From: Streptomyces sp. NBC_00190
GTDB taxonomy: Bacteria > Actinomycetota > Actinomycetes > Streptomycetales > Streptomycetaceae
Length of the DNA stretch: 64,000 bases
Direction: 5' to 3'
Assembly: GCF_036203305.1 (NCBI RefSeq)
Contig: NZ_CP108131.1
Span: forward strand, 7,874,001 to 7,938,000
Part shown: piece by piece, positions 15,319 through 24,377 of the stretch
How positions within the stretch are numbered: position 1 is the first letter of the stretch
Layout of the letters: every line of letters begins with the position of its first letter
The notes under the pieces: model-generated
Databases searched by the model: none
Told to the model about the DNA's origin: nothing
Seen by the model: the letters and a program-made list of their open reading frames with translations, nothing else
Made by a program: the position numbers and the translations under genes

Positions 15319-17166
15319 ATGGCTGACTACCCGCTGATCGAAGATCACGGCCTGATCGGTGATCTGCAGACCGCGGCATTGGTGACCACGGACGGAACGA
15401 TCGACTGGTTCTGCTGCCCGCGTTTCGATTCCCCCAGCGTGTTCGGGGCTCTTCTCGACTGGGAGAAGGGCGGGCATTTCTCGGTCAGACCGACGGAAGA
15501 GACGTACACCACGAAGCAGTTGTACCTGCCGGACACGGCGATCCTCGTGACGCGGTACATGACCGAGTCCGGTGCCGGCGAGGTGGTCGACTTCATGCCG
15601 GTGACCGGAGGAACGGCCACGGACCGCCATCGCCTGGTCCGTATGCTCCGGTGCGTACGCGGCAGCATGACCTTCCAGATCGACATCGCCCCACGGTTCG
15701 ACTACGGGCGGGCGCCCCACACGCTGCACGTCACCGAGAACGGAGCGGTGTTCGCCTCGGACGATCTGGAACTCACCCTCAGCGTGGTGCGGGAGCCGGA
15801 GGACGAACGGGTGGTGCACAGGCTCACCGGCGAGCACGACCTGCGCGTCTCGCTCGCGCTGGAGGCGGGACAGCAGCGGGGCCTGGTCATCGAGTCGGCC
15901 GCGGAAGGGCCGCCGCGCGAGATCCGCGTCGCCGAGTTCCAGGAGCTCTTCGACGACACCAGGCAGTACTGGCGGTCGTGGCTCCGCCAGTCCCGGTACA
16001 CGGGCCGATGGCGCGAGACGGTGGAGCGCTCCGCCGTGACGCTGAAGTTGATGACGTACGCACCCACCGGCGCCCTGGTCGCGGCCCCCACGGCGGGCCT
16101 GCCGGAGCAGCTGGGCGGCGAGCGCAACTGGGACTACCGCTTCACCTGGATCCGTGACGCGTCCTTCTCCGTGTACGCCCTGCTGGGGCTGGGGTTCACG
16201 GAGGAGGCGAGGGCCTTCATCGGCTGGCTGAGCGACCGGGTGAAGGAGAAGGCCGGCAGCGACACCGACACGGGACCGCTGAACATCATGTACCGGGTGG
16301 ACGGTTCCTCCGACCTCTACGAGGAGACCCTGGAACACTGGGAGGGGTACCAGGGATCCGCCCCGGTGCGCGTAGGCAACGGCGCGGCGACCCAGTTGCA
16401 GCTGGACATCTACGGCGAGGCACTCGACAGCATCTCCTTCGCCCACCAGCACGGCATCCACCTGGACATCCAGGGCTGGACATCGCTGCGCACGCTGCTC
16501 GACTGGCTCGTGGACCACTGGGACCAGGCCGGTGAGGGACTGTGGGAGACCCGCGGTGGGCGCAAGCACTTCACCTACGGCCGCGTCATGTCCTGGGTCG
16601 CCTTCGACCGCGCGCTGCGGCTGGCGGTCGCCCACGGTCGGCCTGCCGAGAGCGGCCGCTGGGCCGCCGAGCGCGACAACATCTACGAGCAGGTCCTGGC
16701 CAAGGGCTGGGACCCGACGCGCAAGGCATTCGTCCAGCACTACGGCAGCGACGTGCTCGACTCGTCGCTGCTGCGGATGCCGACGGTGGGTTTCATCACG
16801 CCCGACGACCCGATGTGGACGACCACCCTGGACGCGATGGACCGGGAGCTGGTCACCGACAGCCTGGTCTACCGCTACAACCCCGAGGCCTCGCCCGACG
16901 GTCTGCGCGGCTCCGAAGGAACGTTCTCCCTGTGCACCTTCATGTACGTCGACGCCCTGGCACGGGCCGGGCGGGCCGATCAGGCCAGGCTCGTGCTCGA
17001 GAAGATGATGACGTACGCCAATCACCTGGGTCTGTTCTCCGAGGAGATCGCCCTGACGGGCCGGCAGCTCGGCAACTTTCCCCAGGCGTTCACCCACCTG
17101 GCGCTCATCGATGCGGCCATCACCCTCGATGAGACCCTCAACCGCATGCGGCAGGGCGGCGGCTAG
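15319..17166 (+). CDS. Glycoside hydrolase family 15 protein, trehalase/glucoamylase type
   Basis: A 615-residue enzyme with the actinobacterial GH15 layout. An N-terminal beta domain opens DYPLIEDHGLIGDLQTAALV and includes DGTIDWFCCPRFDSPSVFG. An (alpha/alpha)6 barrel then starts around GERNWDYRFTWIRDASFSVY. WETRGGRKHFTYGRVMSWVAFDRA and GSEGTFSLCTFMYVDALARA carry the acidic residues placed at the active site in this family. Mycobacterial and Streptomyces relatives of this length hydrolyse trehalose to glucose; glucan substrates are the alternative. There is no signal peptide, so it acts in the cytosol. GGAAGGGG precedes the ATG. Its stop overlaps the convergent antiporter stop by four bases (CTAG). 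Confidence 0.9.
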   Translation: MADYPLIEDHGLIGDLQTAALVTTDGTIDWFCCPRFDSPSVFGALLDWEKGGHFSVRPTEETYTTKQLYLPDTAILVTRYMTESGAGEVVDFMPVTGGTATDRHRLVRMLRCVRGSMTFQIDIAPRFDYGRAPHTLHVTENGAVFASDDLELTLSVVREPEDERVVHRLTGEHDLRVSLALEAGQQRGLVIESAAEGPPREIRVAEFQELFDDTRQYWRSWLRQSRYTGRWRETVERSAVTLKLMTYAPTGALVAAPTAGLPEQLGGERNWDYRFTWIRDASFSVYALLGLGFTEEARAFIGWLSDRVKEKAGSDTDTGPLNIMYRVDGSSDLYEETLEHWEGYQGSAPVRVGNGAATQLQLDIYGEALDSISFAHQHGIHLDIQGWTSLRTLLDWLVDHWDQAGEGLWETRGGRKHFTYGRVMSWVAFDRALRLAVAHGRPAESGRWAAERDNIYEQVLAKGWDPTRKAFVQHYGSDVLDSSLLRMPTVGFITPDDPMWTTTLDAMDRELVTDSLVYRYNPEASPDGLRGSEGTFSLCTFMYVDALARAGRADQARLVLEKMMTYANHLGLFSEEIALTGRQLGNFPQAFTHLALIDAAITLDETLNRMRQGGG

Positions 17167-18953
17167 GAGTCCTCGGGAAGGTGCTGCCGCCCCAGTGGCA
17201 CGGGGCCGAGCAGCACGACGAGGTCGCCCTCTTCCGGGATGACGGCCTGGCTCTCGTCGACCGGCTCCAGTCGGCCGTCGGCACGTACCACGAACAGCGT
17301 TTCGTGTCCTGGCGGGAGTGGATCGGAGGCCGGCTGTACCAGGAACCGCGCGCCCTGCTCGTACCGTGCCGCCAGGACGTGACGGACGAGCGAACCGCCG
17401 AAGAGGACGGCGCCGCCCGTGTACGGCGCGACGACACCATGGCTCTCATGGGGCGGTCCCACACGGTAGACGGGGCCCTCGACGTTGTCCTCGACCAGCA
17501 CCGAGGCGAGCGCGTTGAAGTCGTCGTCATCGGTGAGCAGGAAGACGGCGTTGACCCCCTCCAGCCGCGCCCTGGGGTTGGTGGCCGTCGCCAGCAGGTC
17601 CCCTCTGGCCAGTGTGATCCCGGCGTCCTTGATCCGTGCGCGCTCCTCGTCCGCGCCCGCCCACATCTGCACGTCGAGCCCCGCGGACCGCAGGGCCCTT
17701 CCGAGTGCGATCGCCCACGGAGCGCCGCCCACCAGGAGGGGCCGCGTGAGGTTCGGCGTGGCGACGCCGAGCCGCCGGGCCACGGGGCCTGCGGTCAGTG
17801 CGTACAGCACGACCGTCGAGACGATCACCAGGAAGGTGATGGGAAGGATCTTGGAAGCGCCGCGCAGCCCCAGTTCGACGAGGCTCGCGGAGAAGGCCGC
17901 CGCGGTGGAGGCCGCGACGATGCCGCGCGGGGCCATCCATCCCGCGAACGCCCGTTCCCCCACGCTCATGTCCTTGCCCGTGGTGGCGGTGAAGGCCACG
18001 AGCGGCCTCACGATGAGGACGAGGAACGCGACGAGGACGAGCGTGGGAAGGAGCACGGGTGTCAGGGAGGCCGGGGTGACGCTGGACGAGATGGAGATGA
18101 ACAGCAGCCCGATGATCAGCTGGACCAGTGTCTCGAAGAAGGGCCGGCGAGCGGGCATGTCGAAGCCCCGGATGTTGGCCGCGGCCATACCGGTGACGAT
18201 CGCGGCGATGAGCCCGGTGTCGTCGCGGACGATGTCGCATCCTGCCGACACTGCGATCACCGTGGCCAGTTGCGCCAGCGTTCCGAGCGCTTCGCCGAGC
18301 CGGAGCACGCGCAGGGTCAGCCAGAGCAGCGCGACCCCCACGGATCCGCCGACGAGGCCGACGGCCATGCTGATGAGGAACTGGCCGATCTGGTACCCGC
18401 GACCGATGTCGATCTGGTGCGTCGTCGCGACGGCGTGGAAGACGATGGCCCCGAGGATGGCGCCGATCGGGTCGGTCAGCGTCCCTTCCCAGATCAGCAG
18501 GCGTCGCACCTTGTCGGTCGGCCGCACGTACTGGAGCAGGGGCCCCACGACCGTGGGCCCGGACACGACGAGGATCATGCCCACCATCGCGGCCACCCGC
18601 AGCGACATGCTGAACAGGGCCGGGCCGACGGCCCCGACGGCCAGGAAGGTGAAGGTCACTCCGAAGAGCAGCAGCCTGCCCACGATCGTGCGGGTGTGGC
18701 CGGTGAGGTTGCGCAGGTCGAGGCCGAGTCCGGCGTCGTAGAGGATCACTGCCACGGACAAGGACACCAGAGCGGAGAACGACTCCCCGATCAGCTGGTC
18801 CGGATGGATGATGTCGGTCAGGGCGCCCGCGATGAAACCGGCCGGCAGAAGCAGGATCAGCGAGGGGACGCGCAGTTTGCTCGCGAGGATCTGGCAGGTG
18901 GTGGCCAGGGCCACGATCAGGGCGATGCCGAGGAGGATGTCGTTCTCGCTCAC
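17163..18953 (-). CDS. KefB/CPA2-type cation:proton antiporter with RCK/TrkA domain
   Basis: A 596-residue protein from the GTG at 18953 (GGAAGG upstream). Residues 1 to about 400 are a monovalent cation:proton antiporter core with 11-13 helices, including the GPTVVGPLLQYVRP and IWEGTLTDPIGAILGAI segments typical of CPA exchangers. Residues from about 415 form a cytosolic Rossmann-like RCK domain (PLLVGGAPWAIALGRALRSA, with NAVFLLTDDDDFNALA), ending with a TrkA-C-like tail (PLPPGHETLFVVRADGRLEPV). Such proteins export K+ or Na+ under nucleotide control. The first membrane helix reads LLGIALIVALATTCQILA. It lies downstream of cydAB on the same strand after a 116-bp gap. Confidence 0.9.
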   Translation of the reverse strand: MSENDILLGIALIVALATTCQILASKLRVPSLILLLPAGFIAGALTDIIHPDQLIGESFSALVSLSVAVILYDAGLGLDLRNLTGHTRTIVGRLLLFGVTFTFLAVGAVGPALFSMSLRVAAMVGMILVVSGPTVVGPLLQYVRPTDKVRRLLIWEGTLTDPIGAILGAIVFHAVATTHQIDIGRGYQIGQFLISMAVGLVGGSVGVALLWLTLRVLRLGEALGTLAQLATVIAVSAGCDIVRDDTGLIAAIVTGMAAANIRGFDMPARRPFFETLVQLIIGLLFISISSSVTPASLTPVLLPTLVLVAFLVLIVRPLVAFTATTGKDMSVGERAFAGWMAPRGIVAASTAAAFSASLVELGLRGASKILPITFLVIVSTVVLYALTAGPVARRLGVATPNLTRPLLVGGAPWAIALGRALRSAGLDVQMWAGADEERARIKDAGITLARGDLLATATNPRARLEGVNAVFLLTDDDDFNALASVLVEDNVEGPVYRVGPPHESHGVVAPYTGGAVLFGGSLVRHVLAARYEQGARFLVQPASDPLPPGHETLFVVRADGRLEPVDESQAVIPEEGDLVVLLGPVPLGRQHLPEDS

Positions 18954-19069
18954 AGCGGCTTCCTTCCTCGCTGCACGGGCGTGATGGGGGCTCGACAGGG
19001 TTCCGGAGGCCGCCGGCCCCGATCGGGTGCACAGGGCCGCGGCCACCGGGCCGGTGTGGCCCCGCGAGG

Positions 19070-20122
19070 TCAGTCGCCGTCGGCCGCGTCGCCCCGCGAG
19101 GTCCGGGTCCGGCGCAGGTCGGACTCGGTGAGGGCTTCCAGCTCGCCGTGGGTGTCCATCCAGTAGAGGAAGAAGACGGCCGGGGCGACGAGCAGCAGCG
19201 CGACGAGGCTGACCACCAGGAGCCAGGCCAGCGTCTGGGAATCGCCCGCGGCGTCCGCGATGGTCAGGGACGTGGGGATGAGGTAAGGGCGCTGGGCGAA
19301 CCCCCAGGCGAAGATGGCCGCGCCGACGATGCCGACGGCGCTGAAACGGGCCCGGTGGACCTCGCCCCGCAGCACGAACAGCGCCGTGGCGGCGAAGAAC
19401 ACCGCGGACACGATCACGAGGGCGAGCCCCGCACCGTGGGTGAGCCCGTGCCAGACGTAGGGGGCGTCGCCGTGGGTGACGAGGAGCACGCCCACGGCCG
19501 TCAGGGCGACCGCGACGAGACCGATGAGGGCGCGGAGCCGGAAGTAGCCGACGAGGTCGGGTGCGTCGAAGCGTACGGCGTCGGCGGTCAGGAACACGGC
19601 GCCGAGGAGCGCGGTCGCGGCGACGGTGAGCAGCCCGAACAGGAGGGACGTGGGGTTGGCCCACGCGTCCGCCGAGGCCTTGGTACCGGGCGCGACCCGG
19701 CCGGAGGCGATGCCGCCGACGGCCGCCCCGAGGAAGAACGGGGTGAGCAGGGAGGCGACGGCGAACACGGCGCCGTAGAGGCGCCGGCGGGCCAGCCGGC
19801 GGGAGGGTTTGCGCAGGGCGAATCCGGCGCCGCGCAGGACCGTGCCCAGGACCGCCAGCGCCAGGGGGAGCCACATCGCGGTGAACACGGTCTGGAACAT
19901 CACGGGGAACCCGGTCCACATGAGGACGAGGACGAAGATCAGCCAGACGTTGTTGACCTCCCACACGGGAGCCATGGCGTGGTCGATCAGCCATCGGGGG
20001 CGCTTGCCGCGCTCGGCTCCGCCGGCCGTCAGGTCCCAGAAGCCCGCCCCGTAGTCGGTCCCGCCGGCGCAGGCGTAGGCGGTCACGGCGAGCAGCATCA
20101 CGAAAGCGACGAAGTCGGCCAT
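19070..20122 (-). CDS. cydB: Cytochrome bd oxidase subunit II
   Basis: A 350-residue membrane protein with about eight to nine helices. Its opening, FVAFVMLLAVTAYACAGGTDYGAGFWDL, is the subunit II signature, followed by HAMAPVWEVNNVWLIFVLVLMWTGFP. Subunit II pairs with CydA to make the high-affinity quinol oxidase that reduces O2 without proton pumping and supports life at low oxygen or with a blocked cytochrome c branch. The ATG at 20122 overlaps the cydA stop (TGATG), so translation is coupled; a GTG one codon upstream is an alternative. No CydCD exporter, which helps assemble the heme centre, is seen nearby. Confidence 0.95.
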   Translation of the reverse strand: MADFVAFVMLLAVTAYACAGGTDYGAGFWDLTAGGAERGKRPRWLIDHAMAPVWEVNNVWLIFVLVLMWTGFPVMFQTVFTAMWLPLALAVLGTVLRGAGFALRKPSRRLARRRLYGAVFAVASLLTPFFLGAAVGGIASGRVAPGTKASADAWANPTSLLFGLLTVAATALLGAVFLTADAVRFDAPDLVGYFRLRALIGLVAVALTAVGVLLVTHGDAPYVWHGLTHGAGLALVIVSAVFFAATALFVLRGEVHRARFSAVGIVGAAIFAWGFAQRPYLIPTSLTIADAAGDSQTLAWLLVVSLVALLLVAPAVFFLYWMDTHGELEALTESDLRRTRTSRGDAADGD

Positions 20123-21606
20123 CACGCTCCATCGCCCCCGGAGCCGCTGGAGCCGCCGTCTTCCGAGGACCGGGCGTCGCCGGCCGGGACCGGAGGTCGC
20201 GGACCGTAGGGGGTGACCGACTCCGGTGTCTCGACGTGCTGCCCACCTGCCTGTTCGTCGGCCAGGCGCCAGCGGTCACGCATCTTCAGCAGGATGGCGA
20301 CGAACGACCCGAAGACGAACACGTACACGACGATCACCAGGCCGAACATGATCCAGAGGGTGGAGGAGCGGGTCGAGGTCACGGCCTCGGCGACGCGCAT
20401 GTTCTGGTAGACGATCCAAGGCTGGCGGCCCACCTCGGTCGTGATCCAGCCGCATTCGACGGCGACGAGGGAGGCGGCGCCGGCGCAGGCAGCACTGAGG
20501 TAGAACCACTTGGAGCGGGGCAACCGGCGGTGGCGCAGCCAGATCAGGCCGTACCAGAGGGCGAGGAGCACCAGCAGGGAGCCGATGACGACCATGACGT
20601 CGAAGGCCCAGTGCGCGATCGTGGCCTGCGTGGCGTTCGGCCGGTCGCTCGCCGGTACGGAGGTCAGCCCGGTCACCTGGGTGTCCGGTTTGAAACCGGC
20701 CAGGATGGAGTCGAGCTGGGGGATCTTGATGCCGCCGGATACCGACCCGTCCGGGTGGAGCCGGCCGAAGAGGTACTCCGGAACGTGGGTGTCGGTGTTC
20801 CAGACGATCTCCATCGCCGCGAACTTCACCGGCTGCTTGTGGAACACCTGCCGGGCGATCGAGTCGCCCAGCATGAACTGCACCGGAGTGGCCACCGCGG
20901 CAATGGTGAAGGGGACCGTGAAGCCGAGCCTGTGGTAGCGGTCCCGGCGGCCGCGCAGCCATCCGACGGCGTAGACGCCTGCCACGACGTAGCCCGCCGT
21001 CACCAGCATCGCCATCACGAAGTGCCAGTACTGGGGCCCGAACATCGGGGTGAAGATGGCCTTCCAGACGTCCACGTCGACCGGGTTGCCCTCGGAGTCG
21101 AGCGAGAAGCCCTGTGGGGTGTTCATCCACGAGTTGGCGGCCAGGATGCCGAAGGCCCCGAGCAGCGCGGTGGCCGGCAGCGGCAGCCCGAGCAGGAAGT
21201 GGGTGCGTGGCTTGAGCCTGCGCCAGCCGTACAGGTAGATGGCGATGAGCACCGCTTCGAGGAAGAACGCCCAGGCCTCGACGCCGAACCCGACGCCGAA
21301 GACATCGCCCCACCGGCCCATCAGTCCCGGCCAGAGCAGGCCGAACTCGAACGACAGTACGGTGCCGGTGACGACGCCGATCGCGAACTGCACCGCCATC
21401 ACGGCCGACCAGCGCCGGGCCAGCAGCAGGGCTGTGGCGTCGTTCCGGCGCAGGCCGCGGTAGTGCATGACGAGGGTGATGAGCGGCAGTGCCACTCCCA
21501 TCGGCACCAGGAGGATGTGGGAGGCGAGGGTGAACGCCATGAGTTCCCTGGCCGGGAGCATTTGGGCGGGGGCGTCTGCCGCCAGCAGGTGGACCGTGGT
21601 GTGCAT
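20122..21606 (-). CDS. cydA: Cytochrome bd oxidase subunit I
   Basis: A 494-residue subunit with nine predicted helices. ARELMAFTLASHILLVPMGVALPL contains the His that ligates a b-type heme in the first helix. The Q-loop phrases KQPVKFAAMEIVWNTDT and GWITTEVGRQPWIVYQNMRV (the GRQPW motif) mark the quinol site and subunit I identity. The Pro/Gly/Ser-rich tail of about 40 residues is cytosolic and unusual in composition. The start at 21606 gives MHTTVHLLAADAPAQMLPAR. It is 38 bp from the upstream SDR gene on the same strand, so the SDR, cydA and cydB may share a transcript. Confidence 0.95.
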   Translation of the reverse strand: MHTTVHLLAADAPAQMLPARELMAFTLASHILLVPMGVALPLITLVMHYRGLRRNDATALLLARRWSAVMAVQFAIGVVTGTVLSFEFGLLWPGLMGRWGDVFGVGFGVEAWAFFLEAVLIAIYLYGWRRLKPRTHFLLGLPLPATALLGAFGILAANSWMNTPQGFSLDSEGNPVDVDVWKAIFTPMFGPQYWHFVMAMLVTAGYVVAGVYAVGWLRGRRDRYHRLGFTVPFTIAAVATPVQFMLGDSIARQVFHKQPVKFAAMEIVWNTDTHVPEYLFGRLHPDGSVSGGIKIPQLDSILAGFKPDTQVTGLTSVPASDRPNATQATIAHWAFDVMVVIGSLLVLLALWYGLIWLRHRRLPRSKWFYLSAACAGAASLVAVECGWITTEVGRQPWIVYQNMRVAEAVTSTRSSTLWIMFGLVIVVYVFVFGSFVAILLKMRDRWRLADEQAGGQHVETPESVTPYGPRPPVPAGDARSSEDGGSSGSGGDGA

Positions 21607-21644
21607 ACGTTCCTTTGCCGCTCGGGATGACTGGTGGGCGGGGG

Positions 21645-22484
21645 TCAGCCGCCGGTGGCGAAACCGGGGAAGAGGGTCATCCCGCCGTCCACGTAGAGCG
21701 TGGTGCCCACGACGTAGTCCATGAGGTCGGAGGCGAGGGCCACCGCCGCGTGGGCGATGTCCTCGGGGTCGCCGATGCGCACGTAGGGGATCAGCCGGAG
21801 CAGATCCTCGCGCGCCGCCTCCGTCTCCCACGCGTCGCGGTTGATCGGAGTCTTGATGGCTCCCGGAGCGATCGCGTTCACGCGGATCTTCTTGGGCGCG
21901 AGTTCCTGGGCCAGGGTCGTCATCAGCATGTGCACGCCCCCCTTGGAGGAGGCGTAGTTGGCGTGACCCGCCCAGGGAATGATCTGGTGGACGGAACTCA
22001 TGCAGATGATCTTTCCGGCCGCCCGGGACACCTCAGGGACGACGCCGCGCCGCAGGAACTCCTTCGTCGCCTCCCGCGCGCAGAGGAACTGGCCCGTGAG
22101 GTTGACGTCCAGCACCTTCTGCCACTGGGCGAGCGTCATCTCCTCGAACGCGGCGTCGCGCTGCAGCCCGGCGTTGGCGACCAGGATGTCGATCGTGCCG
22201 AATTCCTGGACCATCCGGTCCATCATGGCCACGACCTGGTCCTCCTGGGACACGTCCGCCTCGTACGCGGCGGCGCGCACGCCGAACGAGGCGATCTCCT
22301 CGACCACCTTCTCGGCCTCTTCCTTGCCGGCCACGTAGTTCACGACCACGTCGGCGCCGGCTCGGCCCAGGCCGATGGCCGTCGCCTTGCCGATTCCGCT
22401 GTTGGCGCCGGTGACCAGCGCTTTCTGGCCCTTGAGCAGGTGAGCGGGGAACACGTCCTGCGGTACGCCCTCGGTGGAACTCAC
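21645..22484 (-). CDS. SDR-family oxidoreductase, glucose 1-dehydrogenase-like
   Basis: A 279-residue short-chain dehydrogenase. The nucleotide loop is ALVTGANSGIGKATA, then NAGLQRDAAFEEM. The catalytic region is CMSSVHQIIPWAGHANYASSKGG, with Ser and the YxxxK pair, and the end is DYVVGTTLYVDGGMTLFPGF. The sequence and length are close to bacterial glucose 1-dehydrogenases, though SDR substrates are hard to predict. The absence of an acidic residue right after the second strand (VVNYVAG) would suit NADP. The GTG at 22484 has GAGGAGG nine bases upstream. It lies 166 bp downstream of the GMC gene and just before cydAB. Confidence 0.88.
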   Translation of the reverse strand: MSSTEGVPQDVFPAHLLKGQKALVTGANSGIGKATAIGLGRAGADVVVNYVAGKEEAEKVVEEIASFGVRAAAYEADVSQEDQVVAMMDRMVQEFGTIDILVANAGLQRDAAFEEMTLAQWQKVLDVNLTGQFLCAREATKEFLRRGVVPEVSRAAGKIICMSSVHQIIPWAGHANYASSKGGVHMLMTTLAQELAPKKIRVNAIAPGAIKTPINRDAWETEAAREDLLRLIPYVRIGDPEDIAHAAVALASDLMDYVVGTTLYVDGGMTLFPGFATGG

Positions 22485-22650
22485 GATCGACTGCCTCCTC
22501 GACTGCCCGGTCCGGATCCGGTCCGCCGGACCGCGGCCCGACAGGCTCCGAACGCCACGGAAGCACCCTCTTCGCGGATCGGCAGCCCGGGCGGGGTGCT
22601 CTTGGGCCACGCGGCCGAGCACCAACCCCCGGTCGGAGCAAGCTCCGCGG

Positions 22651-24231
22651 TCAGCTCAGCCGTTCCACGAGGTGGTCGCCCACGCGCAGGGCGTTCGCGA
22701 TCGCAGTGAGGGACGGATTGACCGCGCCGATGCTCGGGAAGAAGCTCGTGTCGACCACGTACAGGTTGTCGAGATCGTGGGCCTTGCAGTCCACGTCCAG
22801 TGCGGATGTGGCCGGGTCGTCGCCGAACCGGACGGTGCCGGCCTGGTGGGCCGTGGCGCCGATCGGCATGCCCTTGTGGAGGTAGAGGCTGCGCGACAGG
22901 AGATGGTGCTCCTGCATCCCCAGATGGCCGAGCATGCCCTGGAGCTTGTGCCGCAGGCGTTTCAGCCCCGCGATGTTGTTCTTCTCGTCGAGCACGAGAC
23001 GGATGGTGCCGTCGCCGTCGACCGTGACCCGGTTGTCGGGGAGGGGAAGGTCCTCGCCGCACAGCCAGAAGTCGACCGCGTGGTGGGCCATGACCTCGAA
23101 GGGCATGTCGGGGGTCACCTTGCCCGCCCAGCGGGGCGCCTCGCCGTGGATCTGGTCGGCGTCCGACTTGCCGAGCATCTGGATGCCGCCCAGCGGGTAC
23201 TCCCAGTCGTCGGCGCCGAGGTACCAGTCGTGCAGGGCCAGGGTCTTCTGGAACTTGGTGTCGTTGGGTTCCTTCGAAATGGCCATCAGGGCGAGGTTGT
23301 TGTGACGCATGTAGTGGCGGCCGACCACGTCGGAGCTGTTCGCCAGCCCGCGGGGGTGGCGGTCGTTGGCCGAGGCCAGAAGGAGCACCGCCGAGTTGAC
23401 CGCCCCGCAGGCGACGACCACGATGTCCGCGGAGTAGGAGGCCTCCACCCCGTCCTCGCCCCGGGTCACGACCGTGCTGACGCTCCGTCCGGCCGGGTCG
23501 GTCTCCAGCCGGACCACCCGGGCGTTGGTGATCATTTCTACGTTCGGGTGCCGCAGCGCGGGCTCCACGCAGATCACCTGGGCGTCCGACTTACCGCGTA
23601 CCAGGCAGGGGAAGCCGTCCACGCGGTCGCAGCGGATGCAGACGCTGGAGCGGGTCGCCCGCCCGTTCTCGTCCTGTCGCAGGTCGACGCCGATGGGCAG
23701 GTGGAACGGGTGCAGGCCGCGCTTCTCCAGGTCGTCGCTCAGTTGCTGGATGCGCGGCTCGTGTTCGACCGGCGGGTAGGCGTACTGGTCGCTGTACGGC
23801 CCTTCCCACGGGTCCTCTCCGTGCCGTCCGTGGACCTTGTAGAGGTGCTCGGCCTCGGTGTAGTAGGGCTCCAGGTCCTCGTACCTGATCGGCCAGGCGG
23901 GCGACAGCCCGTCGTGGTGGCGGAGCTCCCCGAAGTCCTCGGGCCGCAGCCGGAAGAGGGCGGCGCCGTAGAACTTGGTGTTTCCCCCGACGTAGTAGTT
24001 GACCTCGGGCGGGAACTCGTCGCCGTGCTTGTCCAGCCAGAACTCCGGGGCACGGTACTTGCCCTTCACGAACACGGCGGTGGAGTCCCAGTTGTCCCGC
24101 TCGCGGGGGAGGTAGTCGCCGCGTTCGAGGATGAGTACGCGTTTGCCGGACGGAGCGAGCCGGTGGGCGAGCGTACCGCCGCCGGCGCCGGTACCGATGA
24201 TGACGACGTCGTAGTGCGGGGAGTCGCCCAC
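22651..24231 (-). CDS. GMC-family FAD oxidoreductase
   Basis: A 526-residue flavoprotein. The FAD-binding opening is YDVVIIGTGAGGGTLAHRLA and ERGDYLPRERDNW. The substrate-side C-terminal phrases GTVRFGDDPATSALDVDCKA and NLYVVDTSFFPSIGAVNPSL are the GMC signature with the catalytic His replaced by or near SIGAVNPS. SSVCIRCDRVDGFPCLVRGKSDAQ holds several cysteines. Relatives include glucose, gluconate and cholesterol-type dehydrogenases and oxidases. Two GTG starts fit: 24240 and 24231. I chose 24231 because AAGGAG lies ten bases upstream, against one base for the other. Neighbouring gluconokinase, aldose epimerase and SDR genes suggest a sugar or polyol substrate. Confidence 0.85.
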   Translation of the reverse strand: MGDSPHYDVVIIGTGAGGGTLAHRLAPSGKRVLILERGDYLPRERDNWDSTAVFVKGKYRAPEFWLDKHGDEFPPEVNYYVGGNTKFYGAALFRLRPEDFGELRHHDGLSPAWPIRYEDLEPYYTEAEHLYKVHGRHGEDPWEGPYSDQYAYPPVEHEPRIQQLSDDLEKRGLHPFHLPIGVDLRQDENGRATRSSVCIRCDRVDGFPCLVRGKSDAQVICVEPALRHPNVEMITNARVVRLETDPAGRSVSTVVTRGEDGVEASYSADIVVVACGAVNSAVLLLASANDRHPRGLANSSDVVGRHYMRHNNLALMAISKEPNDTKFQKTLALHDWYLGADDWEYPLGGIQMLGKSDADQIHGEAPRWAGKVTPDMPFEVMAHHAVDFWLCGEDLPLPDNRVTVDGDGTIRLVLDEKNNIAGLKRLRHKLQGMLGHLGMQEHHLLSRSLYLHKGMPIGATAHQAGTVRFGDDPATSALDVDCKAHDLDNLYVVDTSFFPSIGAVNPSLTAIANALRVGDHLVERLS

Positions 24232-24377
24232 GGCGACCACACTCCTTGCGCTCGTGGGCCCGCCCTGTTACCGGGCCCTCTCTCTGCGCTCTGCCGGGAC
24301 ACGGCAGCCACCCCACCTCTTCGAACGTATCCCCCCTTGCCGTGCGTGGCGACCGGACGGGGCCCCGCACGCGGCCG

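Noticed and set aside
17181..19166. 661-aa plus-strand open frame antisense to the antiporter
   Set aside because: No motif; the antiporter on the other strand is full length with membrane helices and a good start.
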